Positions 22,597-34,512 are shown, counted from the first letter of the stretch. The stretch is DNA of 64,000 nt from Drosophila miranda (GCF_003369915.1 NW_022881614.1:16036336-16100335); one strand, 5' to 3'. Program-made: numbers and translations. The notes: generated by a model not told the origin, from the letters alone.

Positions 22597-23659
22597 GCAG
22601 CACCAGCATCCGCATCACCAGCAGCAGGGGCAGGAGCAGTGGCAGCAGCAACCACAGTGGAGGGGACCGGAGGCGGCCGTAATGGGACCGTACGTATCGC
22701 AGGAGGTGCGGACCGCCGTGCGCCAGGGGATGGTGTGGCACCACCAGACCCTGCACATCACGTGGGCCTCGGGGCCCGCCCCGAGCGAAGCCCAGCCAGA
22801 GGCCGGCGCCCGGGTGTGGGAGGAGATTCCACGCGGCAGCAACAACAGGGACCCGCGGAGGAGGGACCCCGGACCCGCCCCCACGACCTCAGCGGCAGCA
22901 ATGGCGACGGCGGAGGCAGCGACGCGGACTGCAGAAGCGGCGAAGGTGACAGCAGAGACGCAGGCCGCGGAAATGGCGACGGCGGCCCAGACGGCGACGG
23001 CGGCAGCAGGGACGCAGACCGCGGAAACGGCGACGGCGGCCCAGACGGCGGAGGCGGCGACGCGAACGGCAGAGGCGGCGACGACGGCAGCCGGGACGCA
23101 GACCGCGGAAACGTCGACGGCGGTCCAGACAGCGACGGCCGAGGCAGCGGCAGAGGCGGCGACGGTGGCAGCAGGGACGCAGACCGCGGAAACGGCGACG
23201 GCGGCGCAGACGGCGACGGCCGAGGCAGCGGCAGAAGCAGAGACGCGGACCGCGGAAACGGCGACGGCGGCCCAGACAGCAACGGCCGAGGCAGCAGCGA
23301 CGGCGGCGACAGCACCGACGGAGGTGGAACTCGAGGCGTGGGAGCGCGGACCGTGGGTGTGGCCCGCACCGGAGAGGTCGACGGCGGCCGAGCGCCCGGC
23401 TCTGAAGCGGCAGGCTTCCTGCCCGGAGCCCTGTGCAGGACCGAAGCGACCGGCCCTGCAACGGCAGAGCTCGGCACCGGCAGCCACGGTCCACTGGACG
23501 GCGATCCCGCGGGAGGAGTGGCCGGCGGCGGTGGTCCGCGCGCAGACCCAGATTCGCCTCGTGGGTAGGAGGGTGAAGAAGCTGGTGAGCGAGCGGGGTA
23601 CCCGGTACCGCATTGCGATGTCGGCCACACGCACGGAGGTGTTCCGCGAACAAAAGTAG
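21696..23659 (+). CDS. Gypsy third ORF in the env position, copy 3 (complete, shorter repeats)
   Basis: This has the same organisation as copy 2. An 88-codon frame from ATG 21696 overlaps a 598-codon frame (21863 to the stop at 23659). It has only one copy of the 29-residue G-E-L-W-Q-P-T-P repeat, a slightly shorter poly-Q/H tract and a rearranged alanine/threonine tract, so the repeats vary in number between copies. The basic C-terminus is the same as in copy 2. The function is unknown and no membrane segment is visible. Because the three copies descend from one element, their shared open frames do not by themselves show selection. Confidence 0.5.
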
Positions 23660-24029
23660 GGGGAAAAAAAAGAAAAAGGAAAAAAAGAGCAAAAGGGGTC
23701 GAAAAAAAGGGGGGAAAAAACAAGGGCGAAACACGCGGGAAGAAAATGAATAAAGCAAAGACGAAAAAGAGAAAAGTGGAATACTTACTGGGGAGAAATA
23801 TCGAGTGGATCGCCTAAACGCCCCTACACCTTATCGATAGGCGGGGAGTCGACCCAGCCAGAAAATTGCAAGGGCTGGCAGCGCCGCCCGAGCAAAGGCG
23901 CCAGGGCGCCCGTGATCCCAGATGTAGTAAGGAGTGCGCGTAAAATGGGGCCGTTTGAATGGGGAAAGCACACTCCGTCGCAAGGTCGCGGAAAACGGGA
24001 GTAGTCCGCTGCGGGAAGAAAGAGGGGGG

Positions 24030-26050
24030 TGTGAGGAACCGCGGTTCCCACAGGCCGAATTCGACCAAAGCATAGCCGGATAAAGGCGGTGGGACGGTCG
24101 GATAAAGGCTGATGGCTGGCTGGATAAGGCGAAGGTCAGCCCAGATACCCACGGATATCCGGATGCGGCGAAGAGGCCAAGGGCCCCGAGAGGAGAAGTA
24201 TCCCGCTCTCGGAGCGAGAGAAACGCGAGAGGCAGAGGAGACGGCGGGATCGGGCCGGCAGCGATACGACGCATGACCAAATATGGGCATGGGATCACGC
24301 CACCGGCCAGGCCCCGTTACGAAGGCCGTGGAAACCAGGAGACGGCGATGGAAAACTACCAACGCCGAGCCGGGGCCCGTCAAGGGGCTATAAAAGGAGG
24401 CTGCGGCGACGAAGCGGGTCTCGTTTTCCGTGGAGAAGGGGTCGCGCGCGCACGTTGAAACCCCGCCGAAACGTAAGAGTGATACCCGGTACGGTTCGAA
24501 GAAGTGCAGTGAAGTGAATAGCAACAGGAAGACAGGCCCCGCCTGCCCCCAGAGTGAGTCTAAGTTAAGAGGTGATCCACAGTTGCCGGCGGAAGCTAAG
24601 AGGGGAGTGCGAGACGTGGAGTGCGGATTTGCGTGGCGGGCCAAAGCAATAGCGGATGTCAAACTGCCCCAATCATTAGCCTCAACGCTGCCACACCCGA
24701 CGAGAGCCCACGCGTGGTGGAGATCCATAGATAAATTGAATTGTAGCATCTAGCCCTAAGTCCTAATATAATTACGAATAAAGAGAAATTCGATTAAAGA
24801 AAAGGAAGGTCTTATCATTTGTCGTTGGGGGCAACAATAACGAGGGGAACGTTGTGAGTTGCTGCGGACACCGCAACTCTACAGTTATACCCGATACTAA
24901 GTCAGTATGGCTCTCCTCCGGCAGACGCCGCTAATATTGAACCACACGACAAAGAGTGCGTGCGAGAGAGACAGAAAATCAGTCTGAGCGTGACGTCGGG
25001 CGCTGCGTAGCCACTGAAAATTGATTTCTTGCTTTTGGCTACAAAAATGATCCGATCTGATCCAGATTCAGCAATCTGATAGATATGGTCATTATCTATG
25101 ATTCTGCGTTTTTAGTTTTCTCGAATGTGCAATATTGTGGATGCGTCAGATTTTCGTCTTTTGTGGGGGCGGAAGGGGGTGGGGCGAAATTCTGAGATAT
25201 ACGTTTTATAGTGAGATCTAACAGAAGTGCGGATACCAAATTTGGTTACTCTAGCCTTTATAGTCTCTGAGATTTGTGGATGCCACAGATTTTCGGCCTT
25301 TGCGGGGGCGGAAGGGGGTGTGGCGAAATTTGGACACGAAACGGTCAAGGTCCGATATCACAGGAGTGTGGATACCAAATTTGGTTGCTCTGGCTCTTAT
25401 AGGTTCTGAGATCCTTGAACTCATATTTTGCAATTGACAAAACCGACCATGAAACCTGTGTGTTAGAGAGAGACAGAGCGAGAAAGAATGAAATTGTTTT
25501 CTTGATTCTGGCTATAATCATTATACGATCTGGTTCAGATTTTGCACTGTAGAAGATATGGTCATCCTCGCCGATTCTGCGTTTTTGGTTTTATCGTATC
25601 TTTAAAAATGTGGATGCCACAGATTTTCGTCCTTTGTGGGGGCGGAAGTGGGCGGGGCGAAGTTTTGAAATATTTTTGTAGCAGTGACATATCACAGAAG
25701 TCTGGATCCAAAACATCGTTGCTCTAGCTCTTATAGTCTTTGAGCACTAGGCGCTGAAGGGGACGGACGGACGGACGGACGGACGGACGGACGGACGGAC
25801 GGACGGACGGACAGACGGACAGACAGACAGGGCTCAATCGACTCGGCTATTGATGCTGATCAAGAATATATATACTTTATGGGGTCGGAAACGATTCCTT
25901 CTGGACGTTACACACATCCACTTTTACCACAAATCTAATATACCCCAATACTCATTTTGAGTATCGGGTATAAAAATACGTTGCGACGAATCGGCCGACC
26001 GCTGAGCGAGCCCAGCAAACTCAAGCGAACCAAGAAGCAGGTTCGTTACA
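24030..26050 (+). repeat. 3' LTR of the gypsy element, split by Helitron H4
   Basis: LTR bases 1-811 lie at 24030-24840 and the last 77 at about 25974-26050, together 888 bases, the same length as the 5' LTR. The polypurine tract precedes it, and ATAC, the target duplication, follows. It differs from the 5' LTR at about nine sites. Confidence 0.85.
24841..25973 (-). mobile_element. Helitron H4, complete, inside the 3' LTR
   Basis: This full-length copy runs from CGAGGGGAACG to TTGAGTATCGGGTATAA. It has an expanded GGAC microsatellite at about 25762-25830, the longest in the window. The uninterrupted LTR at 3751-3772 shows the insertion point, within an A-run after GCAACAAT. It carries GTTAGAGAGAGACAGAGCGAG near 25461-25481. 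Confidence 0.9.
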
Positions 26051-26054
26051 ATAC

Positions 26055-26698
26055 ATATATATATGTACATGTATATAAAGAGATTTTCATAATTTTCTAC
26101 CTGTTGAGATGGCTGATTTGACGTGGCCAATATGAAAATACTTTTGGCAGCTGAATGAGCTTTCAAACTATTTAAAGCATCTCTGCCTCGGCGCGTATGC
26201 TGAGTCATGTCTCGTGCGAGATGACGTCGGGGAAATGCCGACAAACAAAACAAAAGAATTTGATCAAGAAATGTATTGTGTCAAGATTTCATCAAAGATG
26301 CATGCCTATAGGGTGCACACATCCCCATTCCCCATTCATGAATATAAACCGATGGTAATATAATTGCATGTGGCCCCCATGCAGACGAACAGTGGGACAA
26401 GAACCCTCCACACACACACGCACACACAGAGGGACTTCTGCATGTGCAAGAGTACATAAATTAGAGTGTACACGTGTGTGCGTGTCTAGAGAAAGCGAAA
26501 AGCCGACGACTGGGGTCCCGATTCCATTTCCCGTTGTAGTTGCTTTGCCGAACGCCCAGCCCCAGCAGTTGTTGCCACGTGACACTCGCCACAGGACATG
26601 CATGTACCACGTGAGGATGTACAGTGAAAGTTATGAAGAAAAGCCCCCTCTTTAAGTGAAACGTAAAACCAATAACGAAAAATACAAAAACCGAAACG
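26055..26698. other. Unique sequence upstream of the secreted peptide gene
   Basis: This follows the gypsy target duplication and is continuous with the DNA left of 2947. A short CA-rich stretch lies at about 26409-26427. No coding exon was found. It should hold the promoter of the gene starting at 26699. Confidence 0.4.
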
Positions 26699-27273
26699 AT
26701 GCGAAAGGTCAGACCATAATGGAAAAAGGAAAATAATTTGAAAAATATAAAAATATAATTTGATTATTTTATTGCTAATTGTGTTAAGGTGATCACAGGG
26801 CTGCCCTTGGCATCGCGGTGGTTGCTTCTGGGCTGCTGCCTGCGACTGTCCCTGCTCCTGGTGCCCGCACCGGCCGATGCACAGGCGCATCTAACGAAGC
26901 GCAGCTACTCGGACCAGAGCGTTCACGGCTATATGACAGAGGTCTGTGGTGTGCGGGTGAGTGGAGCTGGAGATTGGCCCAATTAACCCCTCTCCCCTTG
27001 GATTGTTTGATCATATTGCAGCGCACCTGCTGGTGGAACGAGGTGTGCAAGGAGGAGTTCCAGAGCCTGTTTCGGTGCAAATGTCCACAGTACTCCTACT
27101 GCCGGTGAGTGAGTTACGTGACCATCTTCTCGACGGCGAGTCCGCTGATGCACAGGGGATGCTTGTCTCATTTCACTGTTTACAGCTCCCCGGGACGCTT
27201 TTACAATGCTTACTGCTCCATGACGGACACTGGCTATATTTGGACTCAGTCCAACTGGGATTGGGGGTCGTAG
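26699..27273 (+). CDS. Small secreted cysteine-rich protein, four exons
   Basis: Exons: 26699-26707, 26789-26956, 27022-27104 and 27186-27273, each bounded by GT...AG with matching phases. The first exon encodes only M-R-K. Without it the long second exon has no ATG, which is why this start was chosen. The product of about 115 residues begins with a hydrophobic signal peptide (W-L-L-L-G-C-C-L-R-L-S-L-L-L-V-P, then A-D-A as likely cleavage region). The rest has seven cysteines, including C-K-C-P-Q-Y-S-Y-C, and ends W-D-W-G-S. The stop is TAG at 27271-27273. It lies just upstream of Pal2 on the same strand; Pal2 makes amidated peptides, but this product does not end in glycine, so no link follows. 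I do not recognise the family. All splice sites and the frame are intact. Confidence 0.7.
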
Positions 27274-27940
27274 AGCACACGTATAGCCCACGTAGAGCCC
27301 ACGGATTACGGCCCTGCTCCACCCACTGCCCAACACCCGCTGTGACGTCAAAGACACTGACTGCTGATTGTATGCTTCCATCTCCAAAGTGGCCTCCAAA
27401 CTCCAAATCGATTCTCTGTTCATTGCACCATTAATTGTAAACTTAATCGAGCACGTTGACATCAAAATCGTATCGAATTTCGCCATCGAACTGTTATCGA
27501 TGGCGTTTGCACCATATAATCGAATCGAATAAAGCCTTACTTTTCGCCGTCACTGTTCTGTCGTATTGGAAAATCAATAAACGCTTTCCAATCTCCAACA
27601 GCTTGCGGCAGGGCCACAGTGGGGCAATCAGACGCACATCTGAAAATACCCAGGAATTTCAAACCATTTACCGAGCGGATGGGCTAGGGCCCAGTGTGCT
27701 GGGGATCAGCAGGCGCAGGCGCCAAAAATGAAAGCGAAAATCGAAAAGCGTGGGACTATCAGCGTCAGTGCGTGTGGGGGAGTGGAGTGAAGTTCGTGGT
27801 CCAAAGGCAGTTAGTCTATTGCCAGCGCAACATATGTACATATAGACACCGCCAACAGATGTTAGCAGAGCAGAAAATCGCGCAAGCAGAGCACAAGTAA
27901 ACTTCTGCCACTAGAAAAACGCAAGTCAGAGGAGTTCCAA
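27274..27940. other. Intergenic region between the peptide gene and Pal2
   Basis: This contains the 3' UTR of the upstream gene, with AATAAA near 27528 and AATAAACG near 27576, and the Pal2 promoter and 5' UTR. A TTATCGATGG motif at about 27493 resembles the core of a DNA replication-related element (TATCGATA). Confidence 0.4.
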
Positions 27941-29522
27941 ATGTCGTGCATTCATCTTGTGGCGCTGCTGGCGCTGCTGGCGCTCTGCCTGGGAGCAGTG
28001 GCCGCGAACAGCAAACACCTGCCAGGGGGGGTGAACCTCAACGAACGGTTCTTCAACCAGGTGAGGGCGCTCATCAAGCGCCGCATGCAGCAGAAGGACC
28101 TTCAGGTGAGCTAGTCTCCACCAAAAAACTGTGTCGTTCATATCGTCAGGGGTTGTCCACTGTCCGTTGCAGCCGCCGCAGCTGCCACTGGTGGACGATG
28201 AGGTGGCCCTGCAGAACCAGCGCAGCTACGACAATGTACCCATTCCGGCGGCCAGTGTGCCCACTCCTGTGCTCGTGGAGAACTGGCCCACCGAGCAGCA
28301 CAGCTTCGGCCAGGTCACCGCCGTCTCCGTGGACCCACAGGGCAATCCAGTCATTTTTCATCGCGCTGACCGCTACTGGGACGTAAAGTGGGTCAACAGC
28401 TTTCGCAGTTGCATAGTAACAAGTGTCTACTCTCACGTGGGACACGTATACATATCTGATTTGTGTGTCCAATCTGCTTGCAGCACCTTCAACGAAAGCA
28501 ATATCTACTACCTCATCGAGTACGGGCCGATTAAGGAGAAGACGATCTATGTCCTAGACTCGAAGACGGGTGCGATTAAATCTGGCTGGGGCTCAAATAT
28601 GTTCTACATGCCCCATGGCATGACCATCGATATTCATGGCAACTACTGGATTACGGACGTGGCTATGCACCAGGCATTCAAGGTACATAGTTTTTATACA
28701 GAGTCCTTTATCTAGTCCTATACTATATAGTCCTGGTTTAGTTTAAGCCCTTCGGCAGCAAGCCTCTTCTTACGATTGGCAAACGCTTCCGCCCTGGATC
28801 CTCCGTCAAACATCTGTGCAAGCCGACTTCCATAGCTGTGGCCACCACGGGAGAGGTAAGACTCTCAGACCCTTTGACTAGGAAGAATGTTTTCATATAT
28901 GTATGTATTCACAGTTCTTTATCGCCGATGGCTACTGTAACAGTCGCATCCTGAAGTTCAATGCCGCTGGCAAGCTGCTTCGTACGATTCCACAGCCACC
29001 AGGTACGTATATTTAGTGTTTGAGTGTTCATCATAACATTCCAAAATCCCTTCCAGAGTTTCTGTCACTTCAGGTGCCACATGCCATCACCCTGTTGGAG
29101 CACTTGGATCTACTGTGTATCGCTGACCGCGAGAATATGCGCGTCGTCTGTCCCAAGTGAGTGGAGTAGCAAAGCAATCCTAAAACGATTCCCAAATTGC
29201 AAAATGAAACTCTTGCAGAGCCGGCTTGAAGTCTTCCCATGGCGAGGGTGAGCCTGCAGCCACCATACAGGAGCCAGATCTGGGTCGCGTCTTTGGCGTC
29301 GCCAGTTACGGCGATATAGTGTTCGCCGTGAACGGACCCACCTCGATGTTGCCCGTGTGCGGCTTCACCATCGATCCGCGGTCGGAGGCCATTATCGGGC
29401 ACTGGGGCGACTTCAAAAATCCGCATTCGATGGCCGTCAGTGTTAACGGGTCGGCCCTGTATGTCACTGAGATCGGAACCAATCATCAGACAAATCGCGT
29501 CTGGAAGTACGTTCTGGCCTAA
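27941..29522 (+). CDS. Pal2: Peptidyl-alpha-hydroxyglycine alpha-amidating lyase 2
   Basis: Seven exons: 27941-28105, 28173-28387, 28484-28682, 28748-28855, 28915-29002, 29057-29156 and 29219-29522. All have GT...AG borders and compatible phases, giving 392 residues, close to the family's length. A leucine/alanine-rich signal peptide occupies residues 1-22. NHL-type beta-propeller segments follow, including F-G-Q-V-T-A-V-S-V-D, M-P-H-G-M-T-I-D-I-H-G, F-F-I-A-D-G-Y and V-P-H-A-I-T-L-L. The enzyme cleaves peptidyl-alpha-hydroxyglycine to an amidated peptide and glyoxylate in the secretory pathway, the second step of neuropeptide amidation after PHM. The intron at 28388-28483 is a multiple of three without stops, so retention would insert 32 residues in frame. 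No inactivating change was found. The alternative symbol Pal1 is less likely given the synteny. Confidence 0.85.
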
Positions 29523-30436
29523 GCCCTAAAGATCGCAGAGCCAATACAGACCCCGAACCCCAAATAACTACCGTTATAGACGCTCTCCAGCATGTCCACT
29601 TATAACTCGTACAGAAATAGAAATATATGTATACAAAAAATAGATCAGAATCAGATAGTTATCAACAGGATCAGGATCAATACAGATACAGGATACGGGA
29701 TACAGATACAGAGACTAGTAGGAGAAGACACCAACTATTTAATTGTAATAGTAATTGTTAGAGTAACGTCGTACAATATACTCGTAAGTATGTAAATTTC
29801 TTGACACATACCACAACAAACATAACCTCAGACTTTATGTTTTTGCACTGTAATGAGCAAACGCGGACTCAGAACCCGTATTACAAAGCAGCTTATTTGT
29901 AATAGTTCATATACTATATTTAGTATAGTATGGGTACTATTCATTAACATAAACTAGGCACACGAGTGCGGGGGCTTTAGAATACCATAATCCACAGAAT
30001 ATCCAAAAGGCACACGGAGCGCATAAAAAAACACATACACTAATGTACCATACTATATAGTAATATATATCCAGTTGACAAAACTTTACATATGCATATA
30101 TATATATACAATATACCTTAACGAACTATTATAACCGATGTAAATTATGTATGTAATAAACTGTTGTTGTTGTAACGTACACTACCGCCCCATAAACAGG
30201 CGATTTAAAGATAGAGACTACGAGTATATTCCCCAGAAAAGGCAGCGATGGCGGAATGTTACCGGAATGGTAAGTCGGTGGATGGGGAGCAAACTCTCCT
30301 TTGACCAGCATAAGTAGAACAAATGTTCTCAACATATTTTATCCTATCCCAGAAGGTAGTTTACAATTTAAGACTGCAAAATATAAATAGAAAACATAAA
30401 CACACACTTAAATTATAGATTAAAATAGTGTATCCC
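29523..30436. other. Convergent 3' ends of Pal2 and the anillin-like gene
   Basis: A/T-rich sequence with no coding frame. It includes a short GATACAGATACAGGATACGG-type repeat near 29665-29712 and several TATAGTA repeats around 29920-30065. It should contain the 3' UTRs of the two facing genes. Confidence 0.45.
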
Positions 30437-33400
30437 TCAAGGTGCGACCAGCCAACGCTTGGCGAAAGACAGTGATTCGTTCAGATGCAATAGCCATTCG
30501 TCTAGCTCCGGCTGAGTGTCGGCTGCAAAAAAGAATCCCAAGGCTGCTTCCTTCTCCCGTAAGAGAAAACACCGGGCACGAGCACACAGCTCTAGCGGCG
30601 CCACAGCTATCGAGGCTTGCGGGCATCCCTGCAGCTGCAGTGAGAAAAGGGGCGGCTGCTCACTGAGATCGTCTTCGTGCTGCCACACGGACAGCTGTAC
30701 ACAGTCGAGGGTGCACCAGCGTCGATTCCAGTGGTGCTTCCTCTGCGGATCCTCCACATTCAAGTAGCCAGAGTAATGTGACTTGGGCAAACGAACCTCC
30801 ACACGCCCCGTCACGGATATTTCGGGCGCCAGATTGGTCGATTTTGTGTGGGTAGTCAATGGTAGCTGCCAGGATCGTGAGCTTCGCAAGCAAATCCGAT
30901 CACTGGCCTGCGTCTCGCTGGCCAACAGCTCGAATGGAGCCAAATCAATGGCACGCAAACAGAAGGAGGCATGTAGGCGAAACCGGGATACTATTCGCTC
31001 ACCCGCGGAGCTGCCGGAGCAACTGGATGTGGACGAACACAGATTGCTGGTACCGCGTTTCTGTAAGCGGAGACAATTTTAGCGAGGTCGTGCAAGTCGG
31101 ACTAGAGCCACTTACCACTGTCTTGGCTGACTCCAGCGACAGCGTGGAGATCTTGCGCAGCCGAAACATAAATATTTGACAGCGCAACTCCATCGCCTCC
31201 ACCGGGCCGGCGCTGTAGAACTCCAGTCCGCAGTCACGGAACAGGGCAACGCCATTCTGGCACTCCACCGATTGAGTGGAGCAAATGCGTCCCTCGAACT
31301 CGTACGTGCAAATGTAATGGTAATTGAAGAACATGTCCTGACTGGCATCTGATCTCACTGGCAGCTTCATGGCATCGATTAGGACGCACTGCGCCTGACG
31401 CCTGGCAGCCAGAACGGCATCGCTGGCCTGGCAAGGATCAGCGGGAGAGCTTTGTCGCAGGGTTGAGAATAGCAAAAGGCGCTCTGCCTCCACCATTTCG
31501 TTGGAGATCTCCAGCTCGGGCATTTTCCGACAAATGCTGACAGCCTGCGCCAGCTGCTCGCTGGTGGTTAGCGACTCATTGAGCAGGCAGTCGAGATTGA
31601 AGCTGGCGTAGTAGGTGCTGCTGTCCAGCTCCCCGTCGGTCTGGTTGGACTGATCGCGGGACATATTAAGGCTGTGGGTCAGTCGATGCTTCTCCGCCAG
31701 AAAGAAGTCCTTGCCTTTCCGGTAAGAGCGCCGCAGGGCATCCTTTAGGAGGCGATAGCGGGCCAGAGCGCTCACCGACATCAGCTGGCTGTCAGTGGGG
31801 CTGGGTAGCGATTGGGCCACCTCCCCCAGACTGCTGCTGTTGGGGGCCAGCTGGGCGGATGGTTTAGCCGGCTGTTGTAGAGTCGTCGGGCAGCTGTGGC
31901 TGAGATTGTGGCCAAATGGACGCGCTTGCGACTGTGTGGCATCGTTGATGTCGATGCTGAGATTGCTCGGTGGCTGGAAAATCAATTATTACGCGTGTTT
32001 AGGTAACCAAAGGAAGCAGCTTACATATATTTCGAATGCTTCAGAAGCGCGAGCTGTGTACAGTGTAGTTATGGAACATGGCAATGGCAAGTGAAAGCAG
32101 AAAGCCTTAGGCGCTAATAGGAGTCAACAAAAATCTCTACCTTAGTTGTATATCGTTGGCTTTTCTTTTTTGGTGTGCTCTGGTTCTCTGACGGAGGCGG
32201 CGGCGGCTCAATCTGGCACGATCCGTAATCGTTGGTGGCAAAGGAACTGCCGGCGCTGGCATCCTCAATGGCGTAATCATCGTACAGTCCCTCGGGCATG
32301 TCGTAGGAGACAGCATCCTCATTGCGGGGGCTACTGGCTCTGAGGCAGGTCTGCAAGTAGTTGGACAAGGATAAGTATGCGTTTGGGGTAGTATTTGGTG
32401 CGTTTAATCACATTTGGAATATTTTCAAGGCGAGTGTTGACCTGCTCCTCCTGATCGAGTACAAGCTCGCTGCGGCAGAGATTGTCCAGGAAGATCTGGC
32501 TGCGCTGCAGGGAGAGCTCGGACCTCGACAGGTTTCGGTTTTTCTTTGGTGGCGAGTTCCTTTCGTTTATATTGTTTAGCGACTGGTGCATGGGTGGGGA
32601 TGTCGGTTTTGGCTTGCGAATCACCGACGAATCTGTGGTTTGGCTTGTGGACTCAGAGCGGGAACATTCGCTACTAGGCTCATCAGGCAGTGGCATGAAC
32701 TTAAAGAAGCTGCCACTCTTCAGGGACTCTTGCAGACACTGCCCCAATGCCACCGGCTGGGCACTCAGATTTACTGGAGGCAGACTCGGCTGAGGCTTCT
32801 TCTGTGGCTTCTGCACCCTTGCATAGAGTATTGTCAGATCAGCAGGCACACTCAAGTCAGAGACAGCCGCTGTCGACTCACTCCCAGTCGCCGTGGAGCT
32901 TGAAGTTTGGGCATCGCTGGGATGCCGTTCCACTGCAGTCCTGACCTCGTACTGCGGACTGCCCCTTATACGCAAGCAATCCTCTTCGATCTCTGAATAA
33001 ATGGGTTCGCAATCGAGATCACGCTGATGCCGAGTAGGTACTACAAATGTCGTGTCATGTTTGGATTGAGTAGATCTCACAAATGTCGTGTCCCGTGGAT
33101 ATTGCGAGGTTGCTGCAGATGCCGTATCACGTGGACATTGAGTGGTTGCCGCATATGTCGTATCACGTTTATATTGAGTTGTGGCCGATGTTGCGCTCAA
33201 GCTATGTGGCCCGTCAATGCAATCGAAGCTCTCCTTTTGACGCTCGATTGCCTCAACGCGTGAAGAATCCTGAGAAGACGAACACAAATATACAGTAATT
33301 AATTAATTCAAATCCTGCATCTGCAATTGAAAACCACCGCAAATATTTAAATTTCGATTAGAAACCACCATTATCGATTTCGATTACGCGCGTAAACCCA

Positions 33401-33456
33401 TTCCTGCGAAGAACAGACGAAAGCAACAAGCAAACAGCTGACGAGAGCATAGTTTT

Positions 33457-34441
33457 TATACCCGATACTCAAAATGAGTATTGGGGTATATTAGATTTGT
33501 GGTAAAAGTGTGTGTAACGTCCAGAAGGAATCGTTTCCGACCCCATAAAGTATATATATTCTTGATCAGCATCAATAGCCGAGTCGATTGAGCCATGTCT
33601 GTCTGTCCGTCTGTCCCTCCCCTTCAGCGCCTAGTGCTCAAAGACTATAAGAGCTATAGCAACGATGTTTTGGATCCAGACTTCTGTGATATGTCACTGC
33701 TACAAGAATATTTCAAAACTTTGCCCCGCCCACTTCCGCCCCCACAAAGAGCGAAAATCTGTGGCATCCACAATTTCGACGATACGAGAAAACTAAAAAC
33801 GCAGAATCGTAGAAGATGACTATATCTTCTAGAGTGCAAAATCTGAACTAAATCGTATAATTATTATAGCCAGAATCAAGAAAACAATTTCACTCTTTCT
33901 CGCTCTGTCTCTCTCTAACACACAGGTTTCATGGTCGGTTTTGCCAATTGCAAAATATGAGTTCAAGGATCTCAGAACCCATAAAATCTAGAGCGGGGCA
34001 TCCACAAATCTCAGAGACTATTAACGCTAGAGTAACCAAATTTAGTATCCGCACTTCTGTTAGATCTCACTATAAAACGTATATCTCAAAATTTCGCCCC
34101 TCCCCCTTCCGCCCACACAAAGGACGAAAATCTGTTGCATCCACAATATTGCAGATTCGAGAAAACTAAAAACGCAGAATCATAGATAACGACCATATCT
34201 ATCAGATTGCTGAATCTGGATCAGATCAGATCATTTTTATAGCCAAAAGGAACAAATCAATTTGCAGTGGCTACGCAGCGCCCGACGTCACGCTCAGACT
34301 GATTTTCTGTCTCTCTCGCACGCACTCTTTGTCGTGTCGTTTAATATTAGCGGCGTCTGCCGGAGGAGAGCCATACTGACTTAGTATCGGGTATAAATGT
34401 AGAGTTGCGGGGTCCGCAGCAACTCACAACGTTCCCGCTCG
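33457..34441 (+). mobile_element. Helitron (DINE-1/ISY-like) just upstream of angel, internally deleted
   Basis: Both ends are present, TTTATACCCGATACTC and CGTTCCCGCTCG. About 110 bases are missing in the middle: near 33990 the sequence jumps from AAATCTAGAG to CGGGGCATCCACAAATCTC. It lies in the large intron of the anillin-like gene and ends only 71 bases before the angel ATG. A TTATCGATTTCG motif at about 33371, on the far side of the element, may be part of the original angel promoter. Confidence 0.88.
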
Positions 34442-34512
34442 TTTATTCTACCTTTTTGGCTTTTGGCCCATTCGAAATCTGTTGCACTCGATGGGGACGC
34501 GCATCGAGTGAT

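Larger units (their letters stand above)
2951..26050 (+). mobile_element. Composite Ty3/gypsy LTR retrotransposon locus, nested and tandemly expanded
   Basis: The locus starts with LTR sequence TGTGAGGAACC and ends with LTR sequence GGTTCGTTACA. It is flanked by ATAC at 2947-2950 and 26051-26054, a 4-bp target duplication typical of Ty3/gypsy elements, so the whole 23 kb derives from one insertion. Order: 5' LTR, primer binding site, gag fragment, inverted BEL/Pao element, pol split by a Helitron, then a Helitron plus a third ORF present in three tandem copies separated by Helitrons and LTR pieces, and a 3' LTR that is itself split by a Helitron. The 5' and final 3' LTRs differ at about nine visible sites over roughly 810 bases, so the insertion is fairly young. 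Gag and pol are broken, so it cannot move by itself. Confidence 0.85.

Noticed and set aside
26789..26986. Start of the secreted peptide at a GTG codon at 26789
   Set aside because: A phase-0 exon with ATG at 26699-26707 and a proper donor gives a normal start.
28383..28388. Suspected broken splice donor in Pal2 (GAC/GTAAAG)
   Set aside because: Using GTGGGT five bases later joins the exons in frame and matches the family sequence W-D-V-N-T-F-N, so the gene is intact.
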